DNA of 59,345 nucleotides. Source: Candidatus Endobugula sp. Its GTDB lineage: Bacteria; Pseudomonadota; Gammaproteobacteria; Pseudomonadales; Cellvibrionaceae. Shown in pieces: positions 10,301 through 18,342 of the stretch (the first letter of the stretch is position 1; every line of letters starts with the position of its first letter). A model generated the notes under the pieces. The model was given only the letters and a program-made list of their open reading frames with translations, searched no databases and was not told the DNA's origin. The stretch lies in contig JAHDEM010000012.1 of the NCBI GenBank assembly GCA_020628895.1, forward strand, positions 1 through 59,345, in the 5' to 3' direction. Made by a program: the position numbers and the translations under genes.

Positions 10301-11137
10301 GCTTATACGTTAAGTGCTATTGATGGCGAGGGTAATACTTTAAGTAATTACGATAGCGGTTTAGGTTATCCCATCGGAACGGTTCAGCATTTTGCTGAGT
10401 TAGCTAATAATGGCAGTGATCTTGGTAGCAGGTTATCAGTTGCCAGTGCGACATGGAGTGGTGGTGATTACGTAGTCTCTGATAATAGTGCTGTCTTTGC
10501 TCGAGGTAGTAATAGAGAGGCACCATTAACAGGCTTAGTATTGAGTACTAATGTCGATGATATCGATGATAGACCCGTCAATAATGCAAATGTTAATGCC
10601 TCAACCAATGACGATTGCTCAGTGGCGGGCAATTGCAATGCGGTAGAGATAGGCAGTGCAAACTTTTATTATGGGCGGCTCACATTGCCTGATGCATATG
10701 GTCCCGAAACAGCGAATTTGCCCGCATTGTTTTTAACAGAGTACTGGAATGGCCAACAATTTGTTCAAAATGTTTATGACAACTGTACGTTAATTCCTCG
10801 ATCCATAGTGGCTTTTAATAGTAATCCAATTACTTCAACGGCTGACCTCTCTGTTAATTTGTTAGGGGGAACCTCAACGGCACAATTTGCAGCATTAACC
10901 GCAAGTCATATCGGCTTCTCTAGTGGTGATGCAAGCTTGTCTTTTTCTGCTCCAGGAACGGCCATTACTGTAGATAGTTTTGTCATGGATGTAGATTTAA
11001 CTTCTATTGATTGGCTGCGTTTTGACTGGAATCAGGACGGTAATGATAATAACGATACCGCATTGCCTACAGCCACGATACGCTTTAAAGCTTATCGTGG
11101 CCATGACAGAATTTTATATTGGAGGCATAAATATTAA
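7340..11137 (+). CDS. mshQ: MSHA biogenesis protein MshQ: secreted CUB + LamG + DUF6701 protein
   Basis: This is a very large exported protein of 1265 aa, the last gene of the MSHA cluster and a candidate tip adhesin. A signal peptide ends GNAHA (residue 26). A CUB-like domain follows (about 30-143; Cys pair, SFSDFEYENGYDELRIYDG). Then come two LamG/concanavalin-type domains (about 147-365 and 372-592), each opening with a W/R-F-E/D-E-S/D-WDG motif and ending with a QxxxLDEVLIF or HGRIDELRIY strand. The remainder is the MshQ-type beta-rich DUF6701 region, ending WLRFDWNQDGN...ATIRFKAYRGHDRILYWR, the usual C-terminal signature. ATG 7340 directly follows the mshP stop with GGGAGC upstream. CUB and LamG are metazoan-style binding modules, so carbohydrate or surface binding is inferred. 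Confidence 0.88.
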   Translation: MYGLTRYYFLSIVAGICFIFIGNAHADIICSDSSSNASSGTLYDSGGSGGRYSNYEDCGFLIQPSGASTITLSFSDFEYENGYDELRIYDGANSSGTLLATYTGSSLPASVTATSGAMYIVHESDYSVTRDGFIATWSVDSSSSPVAQWHFDEDSWDGSSGEIIDIQGNLSGFAVNGANTIEGGHICGAASFDGVDDYLDVTGIDNYLNTTSSLSFWVKTTQTGDNTSWRAEGITGVEEAGGGDDIFWGWLDASGRIGITKGNGNKAQSSSAINDGNWQHIVFTRDTSSGQLKVYVNGSLNATVNGTTGDVGRSFSSFGRIEDTGGSLEYFQGQLDEVLIFDHVISASQVQSIYDNQVAGNDWDGSTRSCSLEPLVELRFEEESWDGTEDEVIDSSGNDHHGRLLYNASPASDNPAISPSGGEGTCDYASFSSGSIALEGLPVASSSDAKTTVAFWMYWDGTDSSMPIGWSYYDLWFRSGSFGFNTWRNDIYGISSASLSNGWHHIVAEFNNSSSKITSNKLWVDGVEQSLSQRRGSPSSSRSIGSELRVGGAVNSSYYRFHGRIDELRIYQHALSNTQVSEVMNDTHPCGGNSEPDYFSISHDNSATYCLSESISVTAHNSDSSTFTSYNGTIVLDTQSSKGTWSLVTGNGSLVDSTADDGLATYTFNESDNGIASFALYYDNGVSTINIDAYENDIRDNDAEGDIFFSATGFSVTANTLSNPPVTPINDPVLTQQSGSSFSIAIAAYGINPNNGVCGIIETYAGNKSIALSNQYHNPVSGTLSVQGSGTVNFVNGQATVNTQYNDVGEISITVTDSAASMSGQSNHFVVQPTDFSISITDNPQTTDAGNGFIASGENFTVEVQALNNQGDVTPNFGNETTPESVTVTLASLVFPIGGDVGALSNGSNFTKTGSLFQNASLSWNNVGSITLAASVADADYLGTGNITSSPSGTVGRFYPDSFFISSESVVNACSNFTYLSQPDLTVAYTLSAIDGEGNTLSNYDSGLGYPIGTVQHFAELANNGSDLGSRLSVASATWSGGDYVVSDNSAVFARGSNREAPLTGLVLSTNVDDIDDRPVNNANVNASTNDDCSVAGNCNAVEIGSANFYYGRLTLPDAYGPETANLPALFLTEYWNGQQFVQNVYDNCTLIPRSIVAFNSNPITSTADLSVNLLGGTSTAQFAALTASHIGFSSGDASLSFSAPGTAITVDSFVMDVDLTSIDWLRFDWNQDGNDNNDTALPTATIRFKAYRGHDRILYWRHKY

Positions 11138-11155
11138 GTATTGATGCAATGCTAA

Positions 11156-11872
11156 TTACTGTAGTGTTTGCGCAATAGAGGGAAGATTATCCATAGAAAT
11201 AATATGTGCGTGGATAGCCCACAATGCCTGCGACTGATGTAACAATAAAATTTGCTCATCAGAAAGAGCCGCATACTTTTTAACATCGATGACTTTAAAG
11301 CTTCCGGTTCGTTTGTGGGTACCATCAGGCGTTTCGATATCCATTTGAGTTTCTGTAAATAATCCGATCTCATCAATGACATCTATTACGCTGTGTGTTT
11401 TATGTACGTGTTGATCATAAACGGTGCACTGCTCTATAGCATTTTCAAAGAAAGGAGTTTTTGTTCCATCATCACGAAATAATCGGTTTTCATGCTCTTT
11501 GTTAAGCATTGATTGATCTACATAGACCACTCGTTTGTTATCTTCATCGGTCTGCGCCAATAAAAAGGGGTATTGACGAATGGCAGCGGGAATATAAGTG
11601 TTTCTTTTCCACTGGCCATTAATAATAAATGGATTTTTTCCTGGCGTTAAACCGGTAATAGCAATCGGTATGGGTTTACCTACTGGAGAAAATACAATCG
11701 GCATAAAACGACAAACATGTTTAAATTCGGATAAATGCACAGGAATTTTTTGTACGGTTTCAGCCATATTTATCCAAGAGTTGGCTTGAATAGCGTCTGT
11801 ACCCATAGTATCAAGGTTTATCGGCACAATATCGTGATAAATAATATCACCATAGGAGAATTGATTACTCAT
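11156..11872 (-). CDS. SapC family protein
   Basis: This protein of 238 aa belongs to the SapC family (Pfam SapC, named after a Campylobacter S-layer locus). Recognisable stretches are HLSEFKHVCRFMPIVFSPVG near the N-terminus, AAIRQYPFLL, and a C-terminal region ending LWAIHAHIISMDNLPSIAQ. It has no signal peptide or membrane segment and is probably cytoplasmic. Function is unknown; in marine gammaproteobacteria SapC-like genes often accompany tryptophan halogenases and TonB receptors, but none is nearby here. It is convergent with mshQ, with 18 nt between the stops and no clear terminator. Confidence 0.8.
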   Translation of the reverse strand: MSNQFSYGDIIYHDIVPINLDTMGTDAIQANSWINMAETVQKIPVHLSEFKHVCRFMPIVFSPVGKPIPIAITGLTPGKNPFIINGQWKRNTYIPAAIRQYPFLLAQTDEDNKRVVYVDQSMLNKEHENRLFRDDGTKTPFFENAIEQCTVYDQHVHKTHSVIDVIDEIGLFTETQMDIETPDGTHKRTGSFKVIDVKKYAALSDEQILLLHQSQALWAIHAHIISMDNLPSIAQTLQ

Positions 11873-12125
11873 CGTTGCGTATTTCTCTCAAATTATGATT
11901 ATTGCTTTAAGACTAGCATAAAGTCCCAAAATGAGCGGAATAAAAGAGATATTTATACTTAATTACTGATGGTTGAATCTTATTGTGAATGTAGAATCAG
12001 AATTTAATACTGCCATCATCCTTGTAGAATATAAGCCTATTCTCGGTAGTATCGTATGAAGTATTTATCCGGTGTTAAACTAAGCGTCTATATGAACATA
12101 AGTAACTACAATAGGAGATTCTCTA

Positions 12126-12533
12126 ATGGAAGCGAAAGGTATTACCCCAATTTTAAACGTCTCCGATTTTAATCAGACCATTCACTGGTTCCAGAGCATT
12201 GGTTGGACCAAAAGCTGGGATTGGGGAGAGCCTGTTAGCTTTGGTTGTGTCGCCTCAGGTCACAGTGAAATCTTTATTTGTTTAAATGGGCAGGGCGGCC
12301 GAGGAAGAGGGCAAAACACAGCCACCTTCCACGAAGAACAGGGTGAGACTGCTGATAAAGGGGTATGGTTATCAATATGGGTGGATGATGTCGATACCAT
12401 TTATTCCCAGTGTATCGAACAAGGGATAGAGATCATGTGTGAACCAGAAGATATGCCTTGGGGTGTGAGGGAATTGCATATTCGTCATCCCGATGGACAT
12501 GTGTTTAGAATAAGTCAAAGCTTGCCCTGTTAA
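12126..12533 (+). CDS. VOC (glyoxalase/bleomycin-resistance fold) protein
   Basis: This 135-aa protein consists of paired beta-alpha-beta-beta-beta modules of the VOC superfamily. Each half has its own strands: ITPILNVSDFNQTIHWFQSIGW in the first, and VWLSIWVDDVDTIYSQCIEQG with ELHIRHPDGHVFRISQ in the second. The E and H metal-ligand positions look partly kept. The C-terminal RHPDGHVFRI matches bleomycin-resistance-like members. AGGAGA precedes the ATG. The substrate cannot be told; it could be a dioxygenase, an isomerase or a binding protein. It is a single gene with its own 5' gap of about 250 nt. Confidence 0.78.
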   Translation: MEAKGITPILNVSDFNQTIHWFQSIGWTKSWDWGEPVSFGCVASGHSEIFICLNGQGGRGRGQNTATFHEEQGETADKGVWLSIWVDDVDTIYSQCIEQGIEIMCEPEDMPWGVRELHIRHPDGHVFRISQSLPC

Positions 12534-12562
12534 ACGTTTCAAAATTTAATAGGGGATGTGTG

Positions 12563-12772
12563 TTATTCGTCGTTAATATATTCGAGAATATCTCCGGGCT
12601 GACATTCTAAAGCTTGGCAAATTTGTTCTAGTGTTGAGAAGCGTACCCCTTTTACTTTTCCATTCCTCAATAAGGAGAGGTTTTGTTCGGTGATACCTAT
12701 TTGAGATGCAAGTTCTTTACCCCGGACTTTGCGTTTAGCCATGATAATATCTAGGTTAATTATAATTGGCAT
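12563..12772 (-). CDS. XRE-family (Cro/CI-type) small transcriptional regulator
   Basis: This is a 69-aa single-domain helix-turn-helix protein. The HTH is RGKELASQIGITEQNLSLLRNGKVKGVRFSTLEQICQALECQPGDILEY, the compact YozG-type subgroup. The ATG at 12772 has AGGAGAGG 3-6 nt upstream; an internal ATG exists at about 12742. It is the second gene of a two-gene minus-strand unit, starting 9 nt after the stop of the DUF2975 gene, a pairing common in many bacteria. It probably regulates its own operon, which is inference from the pairing. Confidence 0.85.
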   Translation of the reverse strand: MPIIINLDIIMAKRKVRGKELASQIGITEQNLSLLRNGKVKGVRFSTLEQICQALECQPGDILEYINDE

Positions 12773-12781
12773 TAACCTCTC

Positions 12782-13303
12782 CTAAATAAATTGTTTATTT
12801 TCATTTTCTAATATATTTGCCTTGACTAATAAGTCACTAATGACCCAAAAAATAATCGCTAATATTATAATTTTGATTTCATTGCTTCCAAAAGAGATTG
12901 CCAGTATTTTTTCGCCAGCAGGGTGATTTATCGATAATAACAGACTCGAAATTGTAAAATGCAGTGGTGAGATGACAGCCTGAATTAATAGAAATATGGA
13001 AAACTTTCGTAAATCACGGCTATTGCTAATGGTAAAAAACTCGCCTTTAGAAAAGTGTGTAAAAGCTCGGCGTAAAAAGTAGATACCCATTAAACTTACC
13101 GCAAGACTCAATACGGTAAAAAACCACAGGCTATATAACTGTATTTGCGAGACGGTTGACCATTGAATGGCTAAATGCAGATTGTTTTTTGCTAGGTTAT
13201 AGAACAAATCGATATTCAGCAAAAAGTATAAAGCAACGAGAGGGGTAACATACAGAACTAACGTACATCCCCATGATATTAATAGAGATAGTGTGTGTTT
13301 CAT
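12782..13303 (-). CDS. DUF2975 membrane protein
   Basis: This is an inner-membrane protein of 173 aa with four predicted hydrophobic segments (about residues 8-30, 53-75, 100-122 and 140-160). It matches the DUF2975 pattern: an N-terminal TM pair, a loop with LRRAFTHFSKGEFF in the middle, and a last TM followed by a short polar tail. The gene immediately downstream is a small XRE regulator, which is the usual partner of DUF2975 genes. The function is not known; the protein may sense or act at the membrane while the regulator controls transcription. Confidence 0.8.
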   Translation of the reverse strand: MKHTLSLLISWGCTLVLYVTPLVALYFLLNIDLFYNLAKNNLHLAIQWSTVSQIQLYSLWFFTVLSLAVSLMGIYFLRRAFTHFSKGEFFTISNSRDLRKFSIFLLIQAVISPLHFTISSLLLSINHPAGEKILAISFGSNEIKIIILAIIFWVISDLLVKANILENENKQFI

Positions 13304-13379
13304 CGATTATTCCCCTTGATGTTGCTGTAAAACATGAATATATTATCGTTTTACGGTAATTTTTTCAATGGGATATGCT

Positions 13380-13727
13380 ATGAATCGTTATAAATTTCTC
13401 TTTACCACTTCTTTCTTGTCAGTATTGTTGTCTATGTCTAAGGCTTCCGCGCTAACCATGGAGGAATTTTCAAATATCTGCAATACATTACCAGTTGAGT
13501 GTAGTCAGTCTCCGGTAATGAATGCCTATGTGGGAGGGGCTCTCGACTTAGTAGCAACCCTTGGCGAGCAAACGAATTACTTACAGCCTATATATTGTAA
13601 GGATCCCAAAGATCTGTTTGATATCCCTGTGATCATCAATTATATGGAACAACACTCGCAGCAATATGAAAAAAATAATGCAATGCTTGTATTAGTAAAA
13701 TACTTTGAAGAGCATGGAGCTTGTTAG
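13380..13727 (+). CDS. Small secreted protein resembling the Rap1a/Tai immunity family
   Basis: This is an exported protein of 115 aa with a signal peptide ending at about SKASA. The mature part has Cys residues arranged as in Rap1a/Tai proteins: C-x(n)-C before a GGALDL segment, one at YCKDP, and a final EEHGAC. The central helices (IINYMEQH, NAMLVLVKYFEEH) also fit. Rap1a and Tai proteins block type VI amidase effectors, but the Pfam family is broad and no effector gene is adjacent. I prefer ATG 13380 to the in-frame ATG 13368, which has no ribosome site. Assignment is by pattern only. Confidence 0.55.
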   Translation: MNRYKFLFTTSFLSVLLSMSKASALTMEEFSNICNTLPVECSQSPVMNAYVGGALDLVATLGEQTNYLQPIYCKDPKDLFDIPVIINYMEQHSQQYEKNNAMLVLVKYFEEHGAC

Positions 13728-13818
13728 CTCATATATCTATAACGTTAAGCATTGCATTTAGAATAAATGAATGTAAGCTACTTAAACCATTATTTATGGC
13801 AGTCAAAAGGAAATTTAT

Positions 13819-14183
13819 ATGAAAAAGGTTAAAGGTATTTTATCAGTTTTGATGTTATTGTTTTTTACCCAATTCCAAACAGCAAATGCATTAGATGTAG
13901 AGAATGACTATGTTGTTAAGATAGACCAAGTGTTCACTTATAACAGCTTAAGCAACGGCGATGTGCTGCTATATTCACGGTTGTTAACTCTAATGGTCAA
14001 AACCTGACTTGTACCTCAGGAGTTTATATGAGAGAAACGGATCCTGGAATAGATAGAGCTTTATCGGCTGCGTTGGCTGCACGTGCATCAGGAACGAATG
14101 TGGTTATACAAGCGGATAAAGATCCTGCAACTCGCTGGACCAGTGGTAGTAATATTTGTCATCTCATTGGTTTGAAGTATTAG
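13819..14183 (+). pseudogene. Small secreted protein, broken by a frameshift
   Basis: The ATG at 13819 (AAAAGG upstream) opens a 62-codon frame with a clear signal peptide (KGILSVLMLLFFTQFQTANA) that ends at a TGA at 14005. A different frame continues with coherent sequence from about 13980 to a TAG at 14181-14183 (VVNSNGQNLTCTSG, ALAARASGTNVVI, SNICHLIGLKY). Adding one base near 13971-13979 (TAT-TTC-ACG-GTT) joins them into a 121-residue protein with two cysteines. This is the pattern of common small secreted proteins with an internal C...C and an A-xx-SG-xx-V-x-I motif. It could be a real single-base deletion or a sequencing error. Function is unknown. Confidence 0.7.
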
Positions 14184-14397
14184 TTTAATCAATAATGCAT
14201 ATCGAAAAAATAAAAACGGCAAGACCAGATTAATCATTCGGTATGCATAAATCTAACACCGTGATGTTGTTTTCTATTTTATAACCAAGAAATATTTCAT
14301 AACTATCTTATATTTTGCAAGCAGTCTGAGAGAAGGTTTCATTGCAAGGTACTGATGCACTATTACTGAGTATCAATAATTAAATGAGGTATTTAAA

Positions 14398-14832
14398 ATG
14401 GATGAAATAATTGTTAGGTATTTCCATTTTATCGGTATTATTATACTTTCATCGATGCTGGTCGCTGAAAACGTATTGATCGCTAAAGAATTGGAAAATA
14501 GGGTAGTAAAAAAATTGGCTACTATTGATGGGCTATATGGCATCGGTGCTGTATTAACATTAATTGCTGGTTTGCTACTATGGTTGTATGTAGGAAAATC
14601 CAAAGAGTTTTACACTTATAATACGATTTTTCATATTAAATTGGGTCTGTTTTTATTTGTGGGTATTATGTCGATTATCCCCACAATATTTTTACTTAAA
14701 AATAGGCGATCCGATTTGCCAGTCATTCTTGTTCCTAATCATATTCTAACGATTAAGCGCCTTGAACTTATCTTATTACTCATTATTCCCTTGCTGGCAG
14801 TGTTAATGGCTCGAGGTATTGGCAACGGTTAA
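14398..14832 (+). CDS. DUF2214 family membrane protein
   Basis: This is a membrane protein of 144 aa with four hydrophobic helices (about 7-25, 45-65, 80-100 and 120-138). The first helix carries the RYFHFIGIIILSSMLVAENVLI motif, the second contains DGLYGIGAVLTLIAGLLLWLY, and a GKSKEFY loop follows; all are characteristic of DUF2214. Function is unknown. ATGAGGT-type spacing is seen before the ATG (AATGAGGTATTTAAA). It is a single gene between the frameshifted secreted gene and the P-loop kinase gene. Confidence 0.8.
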   Translation: MDEIIVRYFHFIGIIILSSMLVAENVLIAKELENRVVKKLATIDGLYGIGAVLTLIAGLLLWLYVGKSKEFYTYNTIFHIKLGLFLFVGIMSIIPTIFLLKNRRSDLPVILVPNHILTIKRLELILLLIIPLLAVLMARGIGNG

Positions 14833-14897
14833 TCGATAGCAGGTATATACAGCTGCTCTAGTACGGGTAACTATCGTGATATTGGTAGGAGAACACT

Positions 14898-15398
14898 ATT
14901 AAAAAAATTGTTATTTTTGGGAACTCCAGTTCGGGGAAATCAACGCTTGCGAAGGCGCTTGCAAAAAAAGAAATGGTTGCTCACCTGGATTTGGATACTA
15001 TTGCATGGTTGCCTGAAATGCCTCCTAAGAGGAAATCTATTAGCGAATCAAAACAAGAGATCGATGTATTTTTGCATCAGAATCAGGGATGGGTTATAGA
15101 GGGGTGTTACTCGGATTTGTTGGAGCTTGTTTTGCCTCAATCGGATGAAATAATATTTCTTAATTTGCCTATCGATGAATGCATTGCGAATGCAAAAAAT
15201 CGCCCTTGGGAGCCTCATAAATATGCATCAAAAGAAGCTCAAGATGCTAATTTAGAGATGTTGATTCAATGGATAGAAAAATACGCACATAGAGAAGACA
15301 CTTTTTCTAAGTTATCTCACGAAGCGCTATTTCGTGGTTATCAAGGTAAAAAGACCATGTATATCAACAATAACCGAGACATATGGCAATCCACTTAA
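14898..15398 (+). CDS. P-loop kinase-like NTPase with an ATT start codon
   Basis: This 166-aa P-loop protein resembles adenylate/shikimate-kinase-like NTPases of unknown substrate. The Walker A motif is GNSSSGKST at residues 8-16; HLDLDTIAWLP and DEIIFLNLPIDECIANAKNRPW follow, as in the family. No ATG, GTG or TTG exists upstream of the P-loop: the frame has a TAG at 14886 and the first ATG is at 14973, which would delete the P-loop. A good AGGAG at 14887-14891 lies 6 nt before ATT at 14898, so ATT is the best start. It may be a rare start codon or a mutated ATG. Its stop overlaps the stop of the convergent LysR gene. Confidence 0.72.
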   Translation: MKKIVIFGNSSSGKSTLAKALAKKEMVAHLDLDTIAWLPEMPPKRKSISESKQEIDVFLHQNQGWVIEGCYSDLLELVLPQSDEIIFLNLPIDECIANAKNRPWEPHKYASKEAQDANLEMLIQWIEKYAHREDTFSKLSHEALFRGYQGKKTMYINNNRDIWQST

Positions 15399-16291
15399 GC
15401 CGTTCCTCTGCGATTTGATTGGTTTAATAGATTCAACATTGCTCTAGAAGCATTCGACAATGTTCTGTTGCGAAGGTGAATGCAACCTAATTCTCTAGTT
15501 AGGGAAGTTCCTGTTAACGACAATGTATGTAATGTTTTATCAATTAAGCTGGCTGGGAGAGCACTCCAACCCAAACCAACAGCGACCATCATTTTAATGG
15601 CATCCAGATGATTCGTTGTCATTGTGATGTTAAGTTCATATTGTTGTTCAGCAAATAGTTTTTTGACCAAACTAGTCGTACGTGTATTGATGTCTGGCAG
15701 TATGGCTGGGTATGATGATAGGTCACTGACCTTAACTCGTTTTTTGCTATGCAATGGATGTTGTGGATTAACGACAATTTGCATAGGATCCTCCCACAAC
15801 AAGTGATACTGGATATCGCTGCTGCCGTCTTCATCTTTACTTTCCGGTAAGGTAATTACCGCTAAATCAAAGTCTCCAGATGTAATACTTTCAATAGCTT
15901 GTTCAGAATCGATAAAATGTAGCTGAAGATGCACATTAGGATATTGTTGGCGATAGTCTTTTAATATGGAAGGTAATCGATGTATACCAATGTGATGGCT
16001 TGTGGCCAATTTAAGTTCGCCACTAATCTCTTTTTCCTGTTGTTGCATTAATTGCTCGGTTTCTTCGATTGAACGAACAATATTTTTTGCATGGGGTAAC
16101 AAGATACTCCCTGCTTCTGTTAACAATACTTTGCGCCCAATACGGTCAAATAATGGCTGCGATAATTGTTGTTCCAATAAAGCAATGCGTTTACTCATTG
16201 CCGATTGAGTTAAGCCGAGTTCCTGTGCGGCAGCAGAGAAGGATTGTTTTTCTGTGACTCTAATAAATGCGCGTAGTAATTGAGTATCCAT
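15395..16291 (-). CDS. LysR-family transcriptional regulator, upstream of leuC
   Basis: This is a 298-aa LysR regulator. An N-terminal winged HTH (AFIRVTEKQSFSAAAQELGLTQSAMSKRIALLEQ) is followed by a substrate-binding domain (GELKLATSHHIGIHRLPSIL, GDFDLAVITLP, MMVAVGLGWSALP). It is divergent from the VOC-leuC-leuD-leuB block, and a LysR gene also precedes leuC in Pseudomonas (from memory). Control of leu genes by this protein is an inference. The effector is unknown. The 123-nt divergent gap would hold any binding site; I see no perfect T-N11-A palindrome that I would call. Confidence 0.92.
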   Translation of the reverse strand: MDTQLLRAFIRVTEKQSFSAAAQELGLTQSAMSKRIALLEQQLSQPLFDRIGRKVLLTEAGSILLPHAKNIVRSIEETEQLMQQQEKEISGELKLATSHHIGIHRLPSILKDYRQQYPNVHLQLHFIDSEQAIESITSGDFDLAVITLPESKDEDGSSDIQYHLLWEDPMQIVVNPQHPLHSKKRVKVSDLSSYPAILPDINTRTTSLVKKLFAEQQYELNITMTTNHLDAIKMMVAVGLGWSALPASLIDKTLHTLSLTGTSLTRELGCIHLRNRTLSNASRAMLNLLNQSNRRGTA

Positions 16292-16414
16292 TGTCTAATT
16301 ATATTCATTCCTAGTGGGAATGCAAAATATGAATTCTATGAATTGGTTTTATGGTAATAAGTGGCGTAGACTATCTTAATTGGTTATGGATTATAACTTT
16401 AGGAGGAATTTGAG

Positions 16415-16756
16415 ATGAGTAGATTACATATTTCCATCGCCACTGATAATATTGCGGCCTCTATTGAAGACTACAGTGCTCGTTTGGGCTGCAAGCCTTG
16501 TTCGTTTGTTGAAAATGAATATGCACTATGGCGTACCGATAGCTTAAATTTCTCTATTCGACAGGACACTGACCGTCATTCAGGGCAATTGCGGCACTTA
16601 GGATGGGAAGACGATCAAGCTACTGATTTTATTGAAGAAAAAGATGTTAATGGCATAGTCTGGGAACGATTTACAGCGCAACAGCAAGCAAAAGAAATTA
16701 ACGATTACTGGCCCGAGGCCCAGTATCAACCACAAGGTGATATAGGCAACGAGTAA
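16415..16756 (+). CDS. VOC-family (glyoxalase-like) protein
   Basis: This is a short VOC-fold protein of 113 aa. The N-terminus is RLHISIATDNIAASIEDYSARLGC, the usual first beta-alpha unit with the D-Y-x-x-x-L-G motif, and the strand ALWRTDSLNFSIRQD follows. The second module is shortened, ending WERFTAQQQAKEINDYWPEAQ. GGAGGAATTTGAG is a strong ribosome site before the ATG. It lies 85 nt before leuC on the same strand, so it may be co-transcribed with the leu genes. Function is unknown. Confidence 0.65.
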   Translation: MSRLHISIATDNIAASIEDYSARLGCKPCSFVENEYALWRTDSLNFSIRQDTDRHSGQLRHLGWEDDQATDFIEEKDVNGIVWERFTAQQQAKEINDYWPEAQYQPQGDIGNE

Positions 16757-16841
16757 CAATTGATAATTAACATAATGTCAGTAGCAATAACGCAAATAGT
16801 GTGAGACAAGCACAACGTAGCAAAAACAAAGAGATACCAAA

Positions 16842-18260
16842 ATGACAGCAAAAACATTATATGACAAATTATGGGATGCCCATCTAGTTAAACAAAGAGA
16901 TGATGGATCGGCCCTTATTTATATCGACCGCCATATTGTTCACGAGGTGACAAGCCCGCAAGCTTTCGAGGGGCTTCGTTTAGCCAACAGAAAACCGTGG
17001 CGAGTGGATAGCGTTTTGGCTACGCCGGATCATAACGTGCCTACTACCGTTACCGAACGCGCTTCGGGTGTGGATGGGATTGCGGATCCAGTATCTAAAA
17101 TCCAGGTACAAACACTAGATGATAACTGCGATAGTTTTGGTATTACCGAATTTAAAATCAATGATAATCGTCAAGGTATTGTCCATGTTGTGGGTCCAGA
17201 GTCCGGTGCTTGTTTACCGGGCATGACAGTGGTTTGTGGCGATTCCCATACGGCAACCAATGGTGCTTTGGGTGCATTAGCCCATGGTATTGGTACCAGT
17301 GAAGTAGAGCATGTGTTAGCCACACAATGTTTAGTCGCTAAAAAGATGAACAATATGTTAGTTAAAGTGGATGGCAAATTGGGCAAAGGCGTAACACCAA
17401 AAGATGTTGTGTTAGCCATTATAGCCAAGATTGGTACCGCAGGAGGTAACGGTTGTGCGATCGAATTTGGTGGTCAGGTATTCCGCGATATGTCTATGGA
17501 AGGGCGTATGACGGTCTGCAACATGGCGATTGAAGCCGGTGCAAGAGCGGGTATGGTAGCGGTAGATGATACCACTATTGAGTATGTTAAAAACCGTGAT
17601 TTTGCGCCTAAAGGTGATGATTGGGATGCTGCTGTCGATGTATGGCGTGATTTAGTCAGCGATGAGGGAGCGCATTTCGATAAAGTCGTTGAAATTGATG
17701 GTGCTCAAATATTGCCGCAAGTCAGTTGGGGGACTTCCCCCGAAATGGTGGTATCGGTTTTAGATGCCGTGCCTAATCCAGAGGAAGAAAGCGACCCAGT
17801 AAAGAAAACAGGTATGGAACGCGCTTTAGAATATATGGGCTTATCAGCGGGTCAAAAAATTACCGATATTCATGTTGATCGCGTATTTATTGGTTCCTGT
17901 ACTAACTCAAGAATAGAAGATATGCGAGCGGCAGCAGCAGTCGTTAAAGGTCGTCAAAAAGCCAATAGTGTTAAAGAAGCGATCGTTGTTCCTGGTTCTG
18001 GCTTAGTTAAAGCTCAGGCAGAAGCTGAAGGGCTAGATGAAATTTTTACCGCGGCAGGAATCCAATGGCGTGAGCCCGGGTGTTCCATGTGCTTAGCTAT
18101 GAATGCCGATAAATTGGGCGAGGGAGAGCACTGTGCATCGACGTCTAATCGGAACTTTGAGGGCCGTCAAGGGTACGGCGGGCGTACACATTTAGTCAGC
18201 CCAGAAATGGCAGCGGCAGCGGCAATAGCAGGACATTTTGTTGACGTAAGAGAATTCTAA
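16842..18260 (+). CDS. leuC: 3-isopropylmalate dehydratase large subunit LeuC
   Basis: This is the aconitase-family large subunit (472 aa) that isomerises 2-isopropylmalate to 3-isopropylmalate in leucine biosynthesis, acting with LeuD. The [4Fe-4S] ligands are visible as C353 in GSCTNSR and C414/C417 in CSMCLAMN. Other family motifs are [23 protein letters not shown] and [12 protein letters not shown]. Length is full. It is followed by leuD after 82 nt and leuB after a further gap, so the three form the leuCDB block found in pseudomonads. Confidence 0.98.
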   Translation: MTAKTLYDKLWDAHLVKQRDDGSALIYIDRHIVHEVTSPQAFEGLRLANRKPWRVDSVLATPDHNVPTTVTERASGVDGIADPVSKIQVQTLDDNCDSFGITEFKINDNRQGIVHVVGPESGACLPGMTVVCGDSHTATNGALGALAHGIGTSEVEHVLATQCLVAKKMNNMLVKVDGKLGKGVTPKDVVLAIIAKIGTAGGNGCAIEFGGQVFRDMSMEGRMTVCNMAIEAGARAGMVAVDDTTIEYVKNRDFAPKGDDWDAAVDVWRDLVSDEGAHFDKVVEIDGAQILPQVSWGTSPEMVVSVLDAVPNPEEESDPVKKTGMERALEYMGLSAGQKITDIHVDRVFIGSCTNSRIEDMRAAAAVVKGRQKANSVKEAIVVPGSGLVKAQAEAEGLDEIFTAAGIQWREPGCSMCLAMNADKLGEGEHCASTSNRNFEGRQGYGGRTHLVSPEMAAAAAIAGHFVDVREF

Positions 18261-18342
18261 AAAAGCATTTATCATCAGTTAATTATGGATGAGTGCATAA
18301 AAAAGAATGTCTATTAATGAGATATAACATTAGAGAAAAGTA

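Noticed and set aside
16757-16841. Leucine attenuator or leader peptide before leuC
   Set aside because: No run of Leu codons and no terminator/antiterminator pair in the 85-nt gap.
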